The notes under the pieces were generated by a model. The model saw only the letters and a program-made list of their open reading frames with translations. It was not told the origin of the DNA and searched no databases. 64,000 nucleotides of DNA from Kitasatospora xanthocidica (GTDB lineage Bacteria; Actinomycetota; Actinomycetes; Streptomycetales; Streptomycetaceae), in NCBI RefSeq assembly GCF_014656195.1, contig NZ_BNBY01000005.1, positions 390,971 through 454,970 of the forward strand, in the 5' to 3' direction. Within the stretch, counting starts at the first letter, position 1. Every line of letters begins with the position of its first letter. Positions 16,605 to 25,271 of the stretch are shown piece by piece. Made by a program: the position numbers and the translations under genes.

Positions 16605-17153
16605 TCAGCTGCCCAGGAACTGTTCGATCGCCTGCACGACCGCCAGCGCCGAGGCGAGTCCGGAGACTACCGTGGCCGAGCTCCGCAGGAGGTCGCGGAG
16701 CCGTTCCAGCCGGGTGCGCGGGGCGGTGCCGGTCTGTTCGAGGGCGGTGCCGACGGCGTCCAGCTCCTGTTCCACCTCGGCCACGCCGTTGCCCTCGGCC
16801 CGGGTGAACATCGGCAGCTGGCCGCGCAACGCGCCCAACGCCGCGAGCAGTTCGCGGGCCGGGGCGGTGAGGCGCACCGAGGCGTCGACGGCCGTCGCGT
16901 CCTCCCCGGCGGCGACCGCTCCACCCGTCATCGCGCCGATGGACACCCCGCCGGGCCCGGCGGCGGGCACCGTCAGGCCGCTCAGGTCCGGCAGCGGCTC
17001 GGGTGTCCCGGCCCGCTGGGAGCGGTCCTCGGCGCGGGCGCCGGGGCCCGCGGCGACGGCCCCGCCGGTCATCGCGCCGATCGACACCCCGCCGCTCGCC
17101 GGGGCCGGGGGCGTGTTCTCCTCGTCGTGCCGCACGTTCTGCTCCTCGCTCAT
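16605..17153 (-). CDS. Helical protein with two N-terminal Gly-rich motifs (amyloid-signalling-like)
   Basis: About 182 aa. The motif GGVSIGAMTGGAVAAG occurs twice, identically, at about residues 21-36 and 68-83. After it comes a helical region (about 95-165), then a hydrophobic, Ala/Val-rich C-terminal helix (VVSGLASALAVVQAIEQFLG). The motif recurs as GGIHIGSMSGGAVATN at the C-terminus of the next gene upstream. Shared short Gly-rich beta-prone motifs on neighbouring proteins are the hallmark of amyloid-signalling pairs (RHIM/BASS class); the hydrophobic C-terminal helix could act at membranes. This reading is inference. The ATG at 17153 lies 33 bases after the neighbour's stop. Confidence 0.72.
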   Translation of the reverse strand: MSEEQNVRHDEENTPPAPASGGVSIGAMTGGAVAAGPGARAEDRSQRAGTPEPLPDLSGLTVPAAGPGGVSIGAMTGGAVAAGEDATAVDASVRLTAPARELLAALGALRGQLPMFTRAEGNGVAEVEQELDAVGTALEQTGTAPRTRLERLRDLLRSSATVVSGLASALAVVQAIEQFLGS

Positions 17154-17186
17154 GCGAAAGTTCCGACTCCTTGTCCGACAAGGCAC

Positions 17187-19049
17187 TTAGGACGACTTGC
17201 CGCCGGACGGCGGCGGTGCCGGGGTGCCCGACTGCGCGGTGCCCCCGTTGGTGGCGACGGCGCCGCCGCTCATCGAGCCGATGTGGATCCCGCCCTGCAT
17301 CACCTGGACCACGGTCTGCTCGAAGCGGTCGGTCTCGTACCCCGTCCGTTCCAGTGCGGTCCGCACGCCCTCGATGATCCGCTCCTCGATCGACTTCAGG
17401 TACCGCGAGACGTCGAGCTCCTGGAAGATCGAGACGCTCGCCGAGGTGGCGGCCTCGCGCAGCGAGAGGACGGGCCGGGCGGCCACCGGCATCAGGTCGT
17501 CCTCGGCCGTGACGGTCTGCACCCGGCCGCCGCCCGGGTGCAGCAGTGAGCGGAGCGCGGCGGGCCCGGCGGTGAACGCGGACATCGCCGGTGCGCGACG
17601 TCCCGGCCGGGCGCCCTGTTGGGCCACCGCGTCCGCGAGCAGCTCGTAGTCGCGGCGGACCGGTCCGAGCACGTACGGGACGACCTCGACCATCAGCAGG
17701 TTCCCCTGGGTGTGCACCCGCAACTGGACGGTCAGCACCAGCTGTTCGTCCCAGGCGCCGACCCGGACCCGCAGGAAGTGCCGGCGCCGCTCGCCGCCCT
17801 CGTCCACCGCCTCGGCGAGGTGCCGGCCGATCTCCTCGGGCGTGCGCACCACCTCGGCGCGCGCCGGACCGTACGGGAGGAAGACGATGTGCTCGATCTC
17901 CAGGTCCTTCAGCCGGTCCAGGCTGGTCTCGGCGGCGGCCTGCCGCAGGGCGGCCAGGCGCGGGACGACCAGGTCGAGGACGGTCCGGGCGGTGAGGGTG
18001 CCCGAGGGGGCCACCGGGCCGGTCTTGCGCGGCTTCAGCTCCAGGGTGAACGACCAGACGCTGAACGGGAATCCGAAGCCGAGGAAGGGGTCGGCCGGGT
18101 CGTAGACCACGAGCTGCGAGTACTGCTCCTCGGCGATGGCCCGATGCAGCGCCTGGTAGCGCGCCCGGGCCGGGAGTGGACGGACCGGCTGGCTCCGGAA
18201 CGCCTCGCGGGTCAGCTCCCGGCGGACGGTCTGGGCGACCAGCAGCCGGTGTCCGCCCACCGTCGCGGCGAGCGCCAGCGGGAACAGCACGCCCGTCCCG
18301 TCCGAGTCCTTCAGGGTGAGCAGCGCCAGGGCCCAGTAGAGGACTTGGAGGATCACGGCGACCGTGGCGAGGAGCCCGCCGGTGGCGCGGCGGACGCCGG
18401 ATTCCTGGGAGCCTTCGCCCGGCTTGGGCCGCGCGGGCGGGGGCGTGGCCGGGGCGTACAGCGCGTGCTCCCGGACCTCGGCGGGCTTGGCGTACCAGGA
18501 CAGCAGGCTGACCAGCGCGTACAGGAAGGCGAAGTTCGCCGCGAACGGCGTCAGGAAGTGGGAGAGGTTGCCGAACACCGTGTCGGCCACCGACGCCCGG
18601 CCGTACGAGCCGCCGCTGTAGTACCCGCCGGCCAGATCCTCGCCGTAGTTCCGCCAGTAGTCGCCGTCCGGCGGGTTCTGGATCAGCGGCCAGTACTCGG
18701 TGACGAGGAAGCCGATCCAGATCACGGCGAGGAGCAGGCCGGTGCGGACCTCCATCGTCCGGGCCCGGAGGGCGTGCGCGAGGACGGTGACGAGGTCGAA
18801 GCCCAGCGACGGCGGGACAGAGCGCTCGTCGTGGTCGACCAGTTCGGTGATGACGCGGCGCCGGTAGTCCGGGTCGAGGTAGACCCCGGCGCAGAGCAGC
18901 CGGGTCGCCTCGGACGTCGCGTACGGCGAGGTCGGTGGCGGTGGCGGCGGTGGTGACGGCACCGCAGGCGGTCCCTCGGGCGGTGCAGGCGGTCCCTCGG
19001 GTGGTACGGGTGGCTCGTCGGGCCGCACCGGCCCGGTCCGGATGGTCAT
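17187..19049 (-). CDS. Multi-pass membrane protein with C-terminal Gly-rich motif, function unknown
   Basis: 620 aa. A Pro-rich N-terminus (about 10-42) is followed by four hydrophobic segments (about 103-118, 172-190, 225-246, 250-268), a large soluble middle domain (about 290-480) with a strand-rich FSFTLELKP and LQLRVHTQGNLLMVEVVPYVLGP pattern, and a helical stretch with ELDVSRYLKSIEERIIEG. At the end (about 590-608) is the motif GGIHIGSMSGGAVATN, also found twice in the downstream gene. I do not recognise the family. It is first of a three-gene unit and follows the sdaA terminator at 19141-19175. Confidence 0.75.
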   Translation of the reverse strand: MTIRTGPVRPDEPPVPPEGPPAPPEGPPAVPSPPPPPPPTSPYATSEATRLLCAGVYLDPDYRRRVITELVDHDERSVPPSLGFDLVTVLAHALRARTMEVRTGLLLAVIWIGFLVTEYWPLIQNPPDGDYWRNYGEDLAGGYYSGGSYGRASVADTVFGNLSHFLTPFAANFAFLYALVSLLSWYAKPAEVREHALYAPATPPPARPKPGEGSQESGVRRATGGLLATVAVILQVLYWALALLTLKDSDGTGVLFPLALAATVGGHRLLVAQTVRRELTREAFRSQPVRPLPARARYQALHRAIAEEQYSQLVVYDPADPFLGFGFPFSVWSFTLELKPRKTGPVAPSGTLTARTVLDLVVPRLAALRQAAAETSLDRLKDLEIEHIVFLPYGPARAEVVRTPEEIGRHLAEAVDEGGERRRHFLRVRVGAWDEQLVLTVQLRVHTQGNLLMVEVVPYVLGPVRRDYELLADAVAQQGARPGRRAPAMSAFTAGPAALRSLLHPGGGRVQTVTAEDDLMPVAARPVLSLREAATSASVSIFQELDVSRYLKSIEERIIEGVRTALERTGYETDRFEQTVVQVMQGGIHIGSMSGGAVATNGGTAQSGTPAPPPSGGKSS

Positions 19050-19140
19050 CCGCCTCCCCCTCTGGCGTGAACCAACTGGCCGAGATTATGGACCTCCTGA
19101 CGGGTCGTCGGCCAGTAAAAATGCGCAGCGACATGGCGAA

Positions 19141-19175
19141 GGCCCCCGGGCGGAGGGGAGCTCCGCCCGGGGGCC
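19141..19175 (-). terminator. Terminator after sdaA
   Basis: Perfect 15-base arms GGCCCCCGGGCGGAG (19141-19155) and CTCCGCCCGGGGGCC (19161-19175) around GGGAG. It lies 57 bases past the sdaA stop on the minus strand and ahead of the unknown membrane-protein cluster, separating the two units. Confidence 0.75.
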
Positions 19176-19231
19176 CGGGCGCACCGGACCGGCGCACGAC
19201 CGGTGCCCGATCGTGCGCCGTCAGCGCGGGG

Positions 19232-20599
19232 TCAGCACTCGATGACGTTCACGGCGAGGCCGCCGCGGGAGGTCTCCTTGTACTTGATCTTCATGTCGGC
19301 CCCGGTCTCCTTCATCGTCTTGATCGCCTTGTCCAGCGAGACGTGGTGCCGGCCGTCGCCGCGCAGCGCCATCCGGGCCGCGGTGACGGCCTTGACCGAC
19401 GCCATGCCGTTGCGCTCGATGCAGGGGATCTGGACCAGGCCGCCGACCGGGTCGCAGGTGAGGCCGAGGTTGTGCTCGATGCCGATCTCGGCGGCGTTCT
19501 CGACCTGCTCGGGGGTGCCGCCGAGGACCTCGGCGAGGCCGCCCGCGGCCATCGAGCAGGCGGAGCCGACCTCGCCCTGGCAGCCGACCTCGGCGCCGGA
19601 GATGGAGGCGTTCTCCTTGAACAGCATGCCGATGGCGCCGGCCGCGAGCAGGAAGCGGACGATGCCGTCGTCGTCGGCGCCCGGGATGAAGTTCAGGTAG
19701 TAGTGCAGGGTGGCCGGGATGATCCCCGCCGCGCCGTTGGTCGGCGCGGTGACCACCCGGCGGCCGGAGGCGTTCTCCTCGTTGACCGCCATCGCGTAGA
19801 GGGTCACCCACTCCATCGCGTTGGCCGGCCCGATGCCCTCGGCGCGCAGCGCGCGGGCGGCCGCGGCGGCCCGGCGGCGGACCTTGAGACCGCCCGGCAG
19901 GATGCCCTCGCGGCTCATGCCGGCCCGCACGCACTCCTGCATCACGGACCAGATCTCCAGCAGTCCGGTGCGGATCTCCTCCTCGCTGCGCCAGGCCTTC
20001 TCGTTCTCCAGCATCAGGCCGGAGATGGAGAGCCCGGTCTCCCGGCTGAGCCGCAGCAGCTCGTCACCGGTGCGGAAGGGGTACTTCAGCACGGTGTCGT
20101 CCGGCTTGACCCGGTCCGCGCCGATCGCGTCCTCGTCGACGACGAAGCCGCCGCCGACCGAGTAGTAGGTCTTCTCCAGCAGCGTGGAGCCGTCCGCCGC
20201 GAAGGCCCAGAGGGTCATCCCGTTGGCGTGGTACGGCAGCGAGCGGCGGCGGTGCAGCACCAGCTGGGTATCCGGGTCGAAGTCGATGACGTGCTCGCCG
20301 AGCAGGTTGATCCGCTTCTCGGCGGTGATCCGCTCGACGTCCTGGTCGGCCCGGTCGACGTCGACGGTGCGGGGCGAGTTGTTCTCCAGGCCCAGCAGGA
20401 CGGCCTTCGGCGTGCCGTGGCCGTGGCCGGTGGCGCCCAGCGAGCCGTACAGCTCGGCGCGCACGCCGGTCACCTGGGTCAGCAGGCCTTCGGTCCGCAG
20501 TCGGCGGGCGAACATCCGGGCGGCGCGCATCGGGCCCACGGTGTGGGAGCTCGACGGGCCGATGCCGATGGAGAAGAGGTCGAAGACGCTGATGGCCAC
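19232..20599 (-). CDS. sdaA: L-serine ammonia-lyase (iron-sulfur, single chain)
   Basis: Converts L-serine to pyruvate and ammonia in the cytoplasm; about 455 aa. The N-terminal beta domain has [19 protein letters not shown]; the C-terminal alpha domain has [12 protein letters not shown] and the cysteines expected to bind the [4Fe-4S] cluster ([30 protein letters not shown]). The GTG at 20599 is preceded by AAGGA. It follows glyA on the same strand with a 190-base gap holding a hairpin, and sits with gcvH, gcvT and the sseB pair in a serine/glycine block. Confidence 0.96.
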   Translation of the reverse strand: MAISVFDLFSIGIGPSSSHTVGPMRAARMFARRLRTEGLLTQVTGVRAELYGSLGATGHGHGTPKAVLLGLENNSPRTVDVDRADQDVERITAEKRINLLGEHVIDFDPDTQLVLHRRRSLPYHANGMTLWAFAADGSTLLEKTYYSVGGGFVVDEDAIGADRVKPDDTVLKYPFRTGDELLRLSRETGLSISGLMLENEKAWRSEEEIRTGLLEIWSVMQECVRAGMSREGILPGGLKVRRRAAAAARALRAEGIGPANAMEWVTLYAMAVNEENASGRRVVTAPTNGAAGIIPATLHYYLNFIPGADDDGIVRFLLAAGAIGMLFKENASISGAEVGCQGEVGSACSMAAGGLAEVLGGTPEQVENAAEIGIEHNLGLTCDPVGGLVQIPCIERNGMASVKAVTAARMALRGDGRHHVSLDKAIKTMKETGADMKIKYKETSRGGLAVNVIEC

Positions 20600-20658
20600 G
20601 GAGGACGTCCTTGTCTGGTCTCGTGGAAGGACTTGCTGGCAGGGGGCGGGCACAGGAC

Positions 20659-20694
20659 GGGGCACCCTGCACTGTCAAGTGTGCGGGGTGCCCC
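20659..20694 (-). terminator. Hairpin between glyA and sdaA
   Basis: GGGGCACCCTGCAC (20659-20672) pairs with GTGCGGGGTGCCCC (20681-20694) through 14 pairs including one T-G, with an 8-base loop. On the minus strand it follows the glyA stop and precedes sdaA, so it could end the glyA transcript or attenuate readthrough into sdaA. Confidence 0.55.
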
Positions 20695-20789
20695 GGGGTG
20701 CCCTGTCCGGAGGAGGGGTGAGCCCGGTCACTTACCGGCCGGTCACATGCCGGCCGGCCGGTCACCGGGGGTCACCCGCTCACCGTTGA

Positions 20790-22070
20790 TCAGTCCTGGT
20801 TGGCCAGGTTCGGGTACAGCGGGTACTTCTCGGCGAGGGCGGTGACGCGGGCCTTCAGCGCGGTGGCGACGGTCTCGTCGAAGGCGGGCTTGAGCGCCTC
20901 GGCGATGATGTCGGCGACCTCGCGGAAGTCCTCGGCCCGGAAGCCGCGGGTGGCCAGGGCCGGGGTGCCGATGCGCAGGCCCGAGGTGACCATCGGCGGG
21001 CGCGGGTCGTTCGGGATGGCGTTGCGGTTGACGGTGATGCCGACCTCGTGCAGACGGTCCTCGGCCTGCTGGCCGTCGAGCTGGCTGTTGCGCAGGTCGA
21101 CCAGGACCAGGTGGACGTCGGTGCCGCCGGACAGGACGGACGCGCCGGCCTCGGCGACGTCGGCCTGCAGCAGGCGGTCGGCGAGGATGCGCGCGCCCTC
21201 CAGGGTGCGCTCCTGGCGCTCCTTGAACTCCTCCGACGCCGCGACCTTGAAGGCGACCGCCTTGCCGGCGATCACGTGCTCCAGCGGGCCGCCCTGCTGG
21301 CCGGGGAAGACCGCGGAGTTGATCTTCTTGGCCCACTCGGCCTTGGACAGGATGACGCCGCCGCGCGGGCCGCCCAGGGTCTTGTGGGTGGTGGTGGTGA
21401 CCACGTCCGCGAAGGGCACCGGGTTGGGGTGCAGCCCGGCGGCCACCAGGCCGGCGAAGTGCGCCATGTCCACCATGAGCAGCGCGCCGACCTCGTCGGC
21501 GATCCGGCGGAACTCGGCGAAGTCCAGCTGGCGCGGGTAGGCGGACCAGCCGGCGATGATCAGCTTCGGCTGGTGCTCCTTGGCGAGGCGCTCGACCTCG
21601 GCCATGTCGACCTGGCCGGTCTTGTCGTCGACGTGGTACGCGGCCACGTTGTAGAGCTTGCCGGAGAAGTTGATCTTCATGCCGTGGGTCAGGTGACCGC
21701 CGTGGGCCAGGCTCAGGCCCAGGATGGTGTCGCCCGGCTGGATCAGCGCGAACATCGCGGCGGCGTTGGCCTGCGCGCCCGAGTGCGGCTGGACGTTGGC
21801 GTGCTCGGCGCCGAACAGGGCCTTCACGCGGTCGATCGCGATCTGCTCGACCACGTCGACGTGCTCGCAGCCACCGTAGTAGCGGCGGCCGGGGTAGCCC
21901 TCCGCGTACTTGTTGGTGAGCACCGAGCCCTGGGCCTCCATGACCGCCACCGGGGCGAAGTTCTCGGAGGCGATCATCTCCAGCGTGGTCTGCTGGCGGT
22001 GCAGCTCGGCGTCGACCGCGGCGGCGATCTCCGGGTCGAGGGCGTGCAGGGACTGGTTGAGAACCGTCAT
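20790..22070 (-). CDS. glyA: Serine hydroxymethyltransferase
   Basis: PLP enzyme interconverting serine and glycine with tetrahydrofolate; 426 aa, the full family length. Visible: N-terminal [59 protein letters not shown], and the PLP lysine in [14 protein letters not shown]. It lies downstream of gcvH (84-base gap) on the same strand, so glycine cleavage and SHMT can be co-transcribed under the glycine riboswitch ahead of gcvT, linking glycine excess to serine formation and one-carbon supply. Confidence 0.97.
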   Translation of the reverse strand: MTVLNQSLHALDPEIAAAVDAELHRQQTTLEMIASENFAPVAVMEAQGSVLTNKYAEGYPGRRYYGGCEHVDVVEQIAIDRVKALFGAEHANVQPHSGAQANAAAMFALIQPGDTILGLSLAHGGHLTHGMKINFSGKLYNVAAYHVDDKTGQVDMAEVERLAKEHQPKLIIAGWSAYPRQLDFAEFRRIADEVGALLMVDMAHFAGLVAAGLHPNPVPFADVVTTTTHKTLGGPRGGVILSKAEWAKKINSAVFPGQQGGPLEHVIAGKAVAFKVAASEEFKERQERTLEGARILADRLLQADVAEAGASVLSGGTDVHLVLVDLRNSQLDGQQAEDRLHEVGITVNRNAIPNDPRPPMVTSGLRIGTPALATRGFRAEDFREVADIIAEALKPAFDETVATALKARVTALAEKYPLYPNLANQD

Positions 22071-22154
22071 GGTGTGTTCTTCCCGGTGGAGGAGGAAAGG
22101 GGGGCCACGGTGGGGCGGGCCGACGCGCGCGCGGCCCGCCCGGTCACGAGCGGA

Positions 22155-22535
22155 TCAGCTGCTGTGGGTGAGCGCGTCGTACTCGTCGGCGCTGAGCAGC
22201 TCGTCGGTGGACTCCACGCGGACCTTGAACAGCCAGCCGCCCTCGAAGGGGGCGCTGTTGACCAGGCCGTTGTCGTCCAGGACGTCCTGGTTGACCTCGG
22301 TGACCTCGCCGGTCACCGGGGAGTACAGGTCGCTGACCGACTTGGTGGACTCCAGCTCGCCGCAGGTCTCGCCCGCGGTCACGGTGTCGCCGACGGCCGG
22401 CAGCTGCACGTAGACGATGTCACCGAGCGCGTCGGCGGCGTGCTTGGTGACGCCGATCGTGGAGACACCGTCCGCGTCGGCGGCGGTCAGCCACTCGTGC
22501 TCCTTGGTGTACTGCAGGTGCTGGGGGTTGCTCAT
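22155..22535 (-). CDS. gcvH: Glycine cleavage system H protein
   Basis: 126 aa lipoyl carrier that shuttles the methylamine intermediate between the P, T and L proteins of the glycine cleavage complex. The lipoylated lysine is in [24 protein letters not shown] near the start and DEYDAL near the end are also typical. The ATG is preceded by GGAGAA. It lies between gcvT and glyA on the same strand. The gcvP partner is not in the window. Confidence 0.96.
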   Translation of the reverse strand: MSNPQHLQYTKEHEWLTAADADGVSTIGVTKHAADALGDIVYVQLPAVGDTVTAGETCGELESTKSVSDLYSPVTGEVTEVNQDVLDDNGLVNSAPFEGGWLFKVRVESTDELLSADEYDALTHSS

Positions 22536-22646
22536 GGCGTCATTCTCCAGGATGGGAAGCGGGTACGGCGAAGCGGGCCGCCACGTGGACGGCTTCGACG
22601 TGCGGGTACGGGAAAGCGGGCGTTCGCGGGCGTCAGCGGGGCGGTG

Positions 22647-23768
22647 TCAGCGGGCGCGCTTGTAGAAGGGCAGCGCCACGACCGTGACCGGCTCGTGCTT
22701 GCCGCGCACGTCCACCGCGACGGTGGTGCCGGGGGCGGCGTGGGCCGCGTCGACGTACGCCATCGCGATCGGCTGCCCCAGCGTCGGGGACGGCGCGCCG
22801 GAGGTGATCCGGCCGATCGGGGCGCCGTCCGCGGAGACCACGGTGTACTCGGCGCGCGGCACCCGCTTGCCCTCGGAGACCAGGCCGACCAGCACCTTCG
22901 GAGGGTTGGTCTCGGCCGCGGCGGCGGCCTGCTCCAGCGCCTTGCGGCCGACGAAGGCGCCCTCGTTGGTGGTCTTGTCGAAGCGGACGACCCGGCCCAG
23001 GCCCGCGTCGAACGGGGTGAGGTCGGTGGACAGCTCGTGCCCGTACAGCGGCATGCCCGCCTCCAGGCGCAGCGTGTCGCGGCAGGACAGGCCGCACGGG
23101 ATCAGGCCGCGGCCCTCGCCGGCGGCCGTCAGGGCCTGCCAGATCGGCTCGGCGTCGGCCGGGCGGCAGAAGATCTCGAAGCCGTCCTCGCCCGTGTAGC
23201 CGGTGCGGGCCAGCAGCACCTCGCGGCCGGCCACCTGGGCCGGGAGGACCGCGTAGTACTTGAGGCCGGGCAGGTCGGCGTCGGTGGTGTCGGCCAGGAT
23301 CGCGGTGGACTCCGGGCCCTGGACGGCGATCAGCGCGTAGGTGTCGCGGTCGTCGGTGACGACGGCGTCGAAGCCCTTGGCACGGGCGATCAGCTCGTCG
23401 AGGACCAGCTGGGCGTTGGAGGCGTTGGCGACGACCAGGAAGGCGTCCTCGCGCAGGCGGTAGACGATCAGGTCGTCCAGGATGCCGCCGTCCTCGGCGC
23501 AGATCATGGTGTAGCGGGCGCGCAGCACACCCAGCGCGGAGACGAAGCCGACCAGCGCGTGGTCCAGCATCTCGCCGGCCTGCGGGCCGGTGACGGTGAT
23601 CTCGCCCATGTGGGAGAGGTCGAACAGACCGGCCTTGGTGCGGACGGCGAGGTGCTCCTCGCGCTCGCTGCCGTAACGCAGCGGCATGTCCCAGCCGGCG
23701 AAGTCGGTCATGGTCGCGCCGAGGGCGCGGTGCAGCGCGTCGAGCGCGGTCAGGCGGAGGGACGACAT
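22647..23768 (-). CDS. gcvT: Glycine cleavage system T protein (aminomethyltransferase)
   Basis: About 373 aa. Transfers the one-carbon unit from the H-protein aminomethyl group to tetrahydrofolate and releases ammonia. Typical motifs: FAGWDMPLRYGS, LFDLSHMGEI, ARTGYTGEDGFEIF and the C-terminal barrel (GRKALEQ, GRITSGAPSPTLGQPIAMAYV). The ATG at 23768 follows GAGGAG; the frame is open further upstream but that part is the riboswitch leader. First gene of the gcvT-gcvH-glyA series, preceded by a tandem glycine riboswitch at 23866-24105. Confidence 0.96.
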   Translation of the reverse strand: MSSLRLTALDALHRALGATMTDFAGWDMPLRYGSEREEHLAVRTKAGLFDLSHMGEITVTGPQAGEMLDHALVGFVSALGVLRARYTMICAEDGGILDDLIVYRLREDAFLVVANASNAQLVLDELIARAKGFDAVVTDDRDTYALIAVQGPESTAILADTTDADLPGLKYYAVLPAQVAGREVLLARTGYTGEDGFEIFCRPADAEPIWQALTAAGEGRGLIPCGLSCRDTLRLEAGMPLYGHELSTDLTPFDAGLGRVVRFDKTTNEGAFVGRKALEQAAAAAETNPPKVLVGLVSEGKRVPRAEYTVVSADGAPIGRITSGAPSPTLGQPIAMAYVDAAHAAPGTTVAVDVRGKHEPVTVVALPFYKRAR

Positions 23769-23865
23769 GGCCAGGAACTCCTCGGTCGGGGCACTCAGGG
23801 GTGCACGCACCGGACCGGACCCGCTCGGGGACCGACCCTGCGCGCGGGCATGCGGCGGCGTGGGT

Positions 23866-24105
23866 CTCCCCATCTGTCGTCGAACCTGAGAGCTTCACCG
23901 CCCGCCGGCCCGCAGCTGTTTCCAGCTTGGGGGACAGCATGGCGGCTTGCACCGTGGGTGGGCGCGCGACAGGGCCGTGCGCCGCTTTCCAGATGTGCCT
24001 AACCCGTGCGGTAGGGGGGCCTGAGAGATTCCGGGGAGGACTTGCTCCTTCGGCGCCGGCTGTGCCGCGAACGCGGCACTCCGGGCTCTCCCGCGCGGGT
24101 TCGAG
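23866..24105 (-). ncRNA. Tandem glycine riboswitch ahead of gcvT
   Basis: Read on the minus strand, the 5' aptamer (about 24105-24010) has GCGGGAGAGCCCGG, then GCGCCGAAGGAGCAAGTCC, then GGAATCTCTCAGGC, the conserved core of the glycine aptamer. A second, looser copy (about 24000-23866) has CTGGAAAGC, GGTGCAAGCC, then GTGAAGCTCTCAGGTTC and ACAGATGGGGAG. The order and the CTCTCAGG signature in both halves match the gcvT glycine riboswitch class, which switches on glycine catabolism when glycine is abundant. It ends about 100 bases before gcvT. Confidence 0.9.
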
Positions 24106-24200
24106 CGGCCGGTATGGAGTTGTGGGGCCCGCGGCGCATGCCGTCGGACGCGCACATCATGGCACGTCCCGGGCGAGGAAGGGAGAGGGGACCCGGTCAC

Positions 24201-24244
24201 ACGGCGGAGGCGGCCCGGTCGTACGGCGGAGGCGGCCCGGTCCT
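24201..24244 (+). repeat. 22-bp tandem repeat
   Basis: The unit ACGGCGGAGGCGGCCCGGTC plus two bases occurs twice in exact succession (24201-24222, 24223-24244), between the riboswitch promoter side and the sseB promoter. The role is unknown. Confidence 0.75.
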
Positions 24245-24292
24245 ACCGCACGGGTACCGAACATCAGCCCTGGGGAGACGGTGCCGAACCCC

Positions 24293-24298
24293 TAGACT
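24293..24298 (+). promoter_or_regulatory. -10-like box for the first sseB gene
   Basis: TAGACT fits TANNNT about 55 bases before the ATG at 24352. Two copies of CAGAGGGCGG follow it in the leader (about 24315 and 24332). No clear -35. Confidence 0.35.
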
Positions 24299-24351
24299 GC
24301 TGCGCGTCGGCGCAGAGGGCGGCCGACCGGCAGAGGGCGGATCGGCGGCGC

Positions 24352-25155
24352 ATGGGGTACCCGGTGGAGCAGCAGCAGGGATGGGGCGGTCCGGAGTCGG
24401 CACCGGCGGGCGGCTCCTGGCCGGCCAACGAGCTGGAGCAGGTGCTGACCGCCGCCCTGGGCGACCCGGGCGCGACGCCGCGGGTGATCGAGGTGCTGGC
24501 CCGCAGCCAGGTGTGGGTGCCGCTGCCCGCCGGGGCCGACCCGCAGGGGCAGTCGCTGGACCTGCCGGTCATCGAGCTGGCCGGCGACCCGTACGTGCCG
24601 GTGTTCTCCTCGCAGGAGGTGTTCCTGCAGCAGGCGCCGGGGATGGCCTTCGCGATCGCGCCGGTCTGGGAGTTCGCCCGCGGGCTGCCGCTGGGCGTGG
24701 GCATCGCGGTGAACCCGGAGGCGGCGGTGGGCATCCCGGTGCCGCCGCAGGGCGTGGCCGAGCTGCGCCGCGGTCCGCGCGAGGAGCGCCTGGAGGGCGT
24801 CGAGGACCCGGCGGCGCCGACCGGCGGCCGGGTCGCGCTGCGGGAGCCGGTGCCGGGCGAGGACCCGGAGCACTTCCTGGCCGCCTGCCGGGCCGAACTC
24901 CACGCCCTGCCCGGGGTGCTGACCGCCCGCAGGGCGCTGGCCAGCATCGAGGGCGAGCCGACGGTGATGTTCGTGGGCGTCCAGCTGGATCCGGCGGCCC
25001 CGGCCGACCCGGCCGCGGTGAACGACGCGCTCGGCCGGGCGCTGGGAACCGCGCCGCTGCCGGGCGGCGTCCACCTCGTACTGCTCGACCTCGCCGAGGA
25101 CCCGGTGGTCGAGTGGCTGCTCACCCGGGTCATGCCTTTCTACACGCGGGCGTGA
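24352..25155 (+). CDS. SseB-family protein (enhanced serine sensitivity), copy 1
   Basis: 267 aa. The N-terminal SseB domain (about 25-130) contains WVPLPAG, VFSSQEVF and AIAPVWEFARGLPLGVGIAVNP; a C-terminal SseB-type domain follows (about 165-260). In E. coli, SseB overexpression changes serine sensitivity; the molecular role is unknown. Its location directly beside the sdaA-glyA-gcv block supports a link to serine/glycine metabolism. ATG 24352 lacks a strong ribosome site. It is followed at 116 bases by a second family member. Confidence 0.85.
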   Translation: MGYPVEQQQGWGGPESAPAGGSWPANELEQVLTAALGDPGATPRVIEVLARSQVWVPLPAGADPQGQSLDLPVIELAGDPYVPVFSSQEVFLQQAPGMAFAIAPVWEFARGLPLGVGIAVNPEAAVGIPVPPQGVAELRRGPREERLEGVEDPAAPTGGRVALREPVPGEDPEHFLAACRAELHALPGVLTARRALASIEGEPTVMFVGVQLDPAAPADPAAVNDALGRALGTAPLPGGVHLVLLDLAEDPVVEWLLTRVMPFYTRA

Positions 25156-25271
25156 GCGGGGTTCGTTCGTAGGCACGTCGCCGTGGCGGTGGCCGGTGCC
25201 GCGCCATAGGGTGCGTGCAGACGGCCGACGGGCCGGCGGGTTCGAGGAAAGAGGCGCGGCGAGGTGGGCGC

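Noticed and set aside
14953..19197. Very long open frame (over 1,400 codons) on the minus strand across the TetR leader, FMN reductase and unknown cluster
   Set aside because: It runs antisense or out of frame to well-supported genes and is Arg/Gly/Pro-rich, a usual artefact of high GC where stops are rare.
20649..20678. Minus-strand TTGACA in the glyA-sdaA gap as an sdaA promoter
   Set aside because: It forms the loop of the 20659-20694 hairpin, and no -10 box is at proper spacing.
24085..24110. GGTTCGAG string as a tRNA T-arm
   Set aside because: It is part of the glycine riboswitch; no acceptor or anticodon stem surrounds it. No tRNA or rRNA gene was found in the window.
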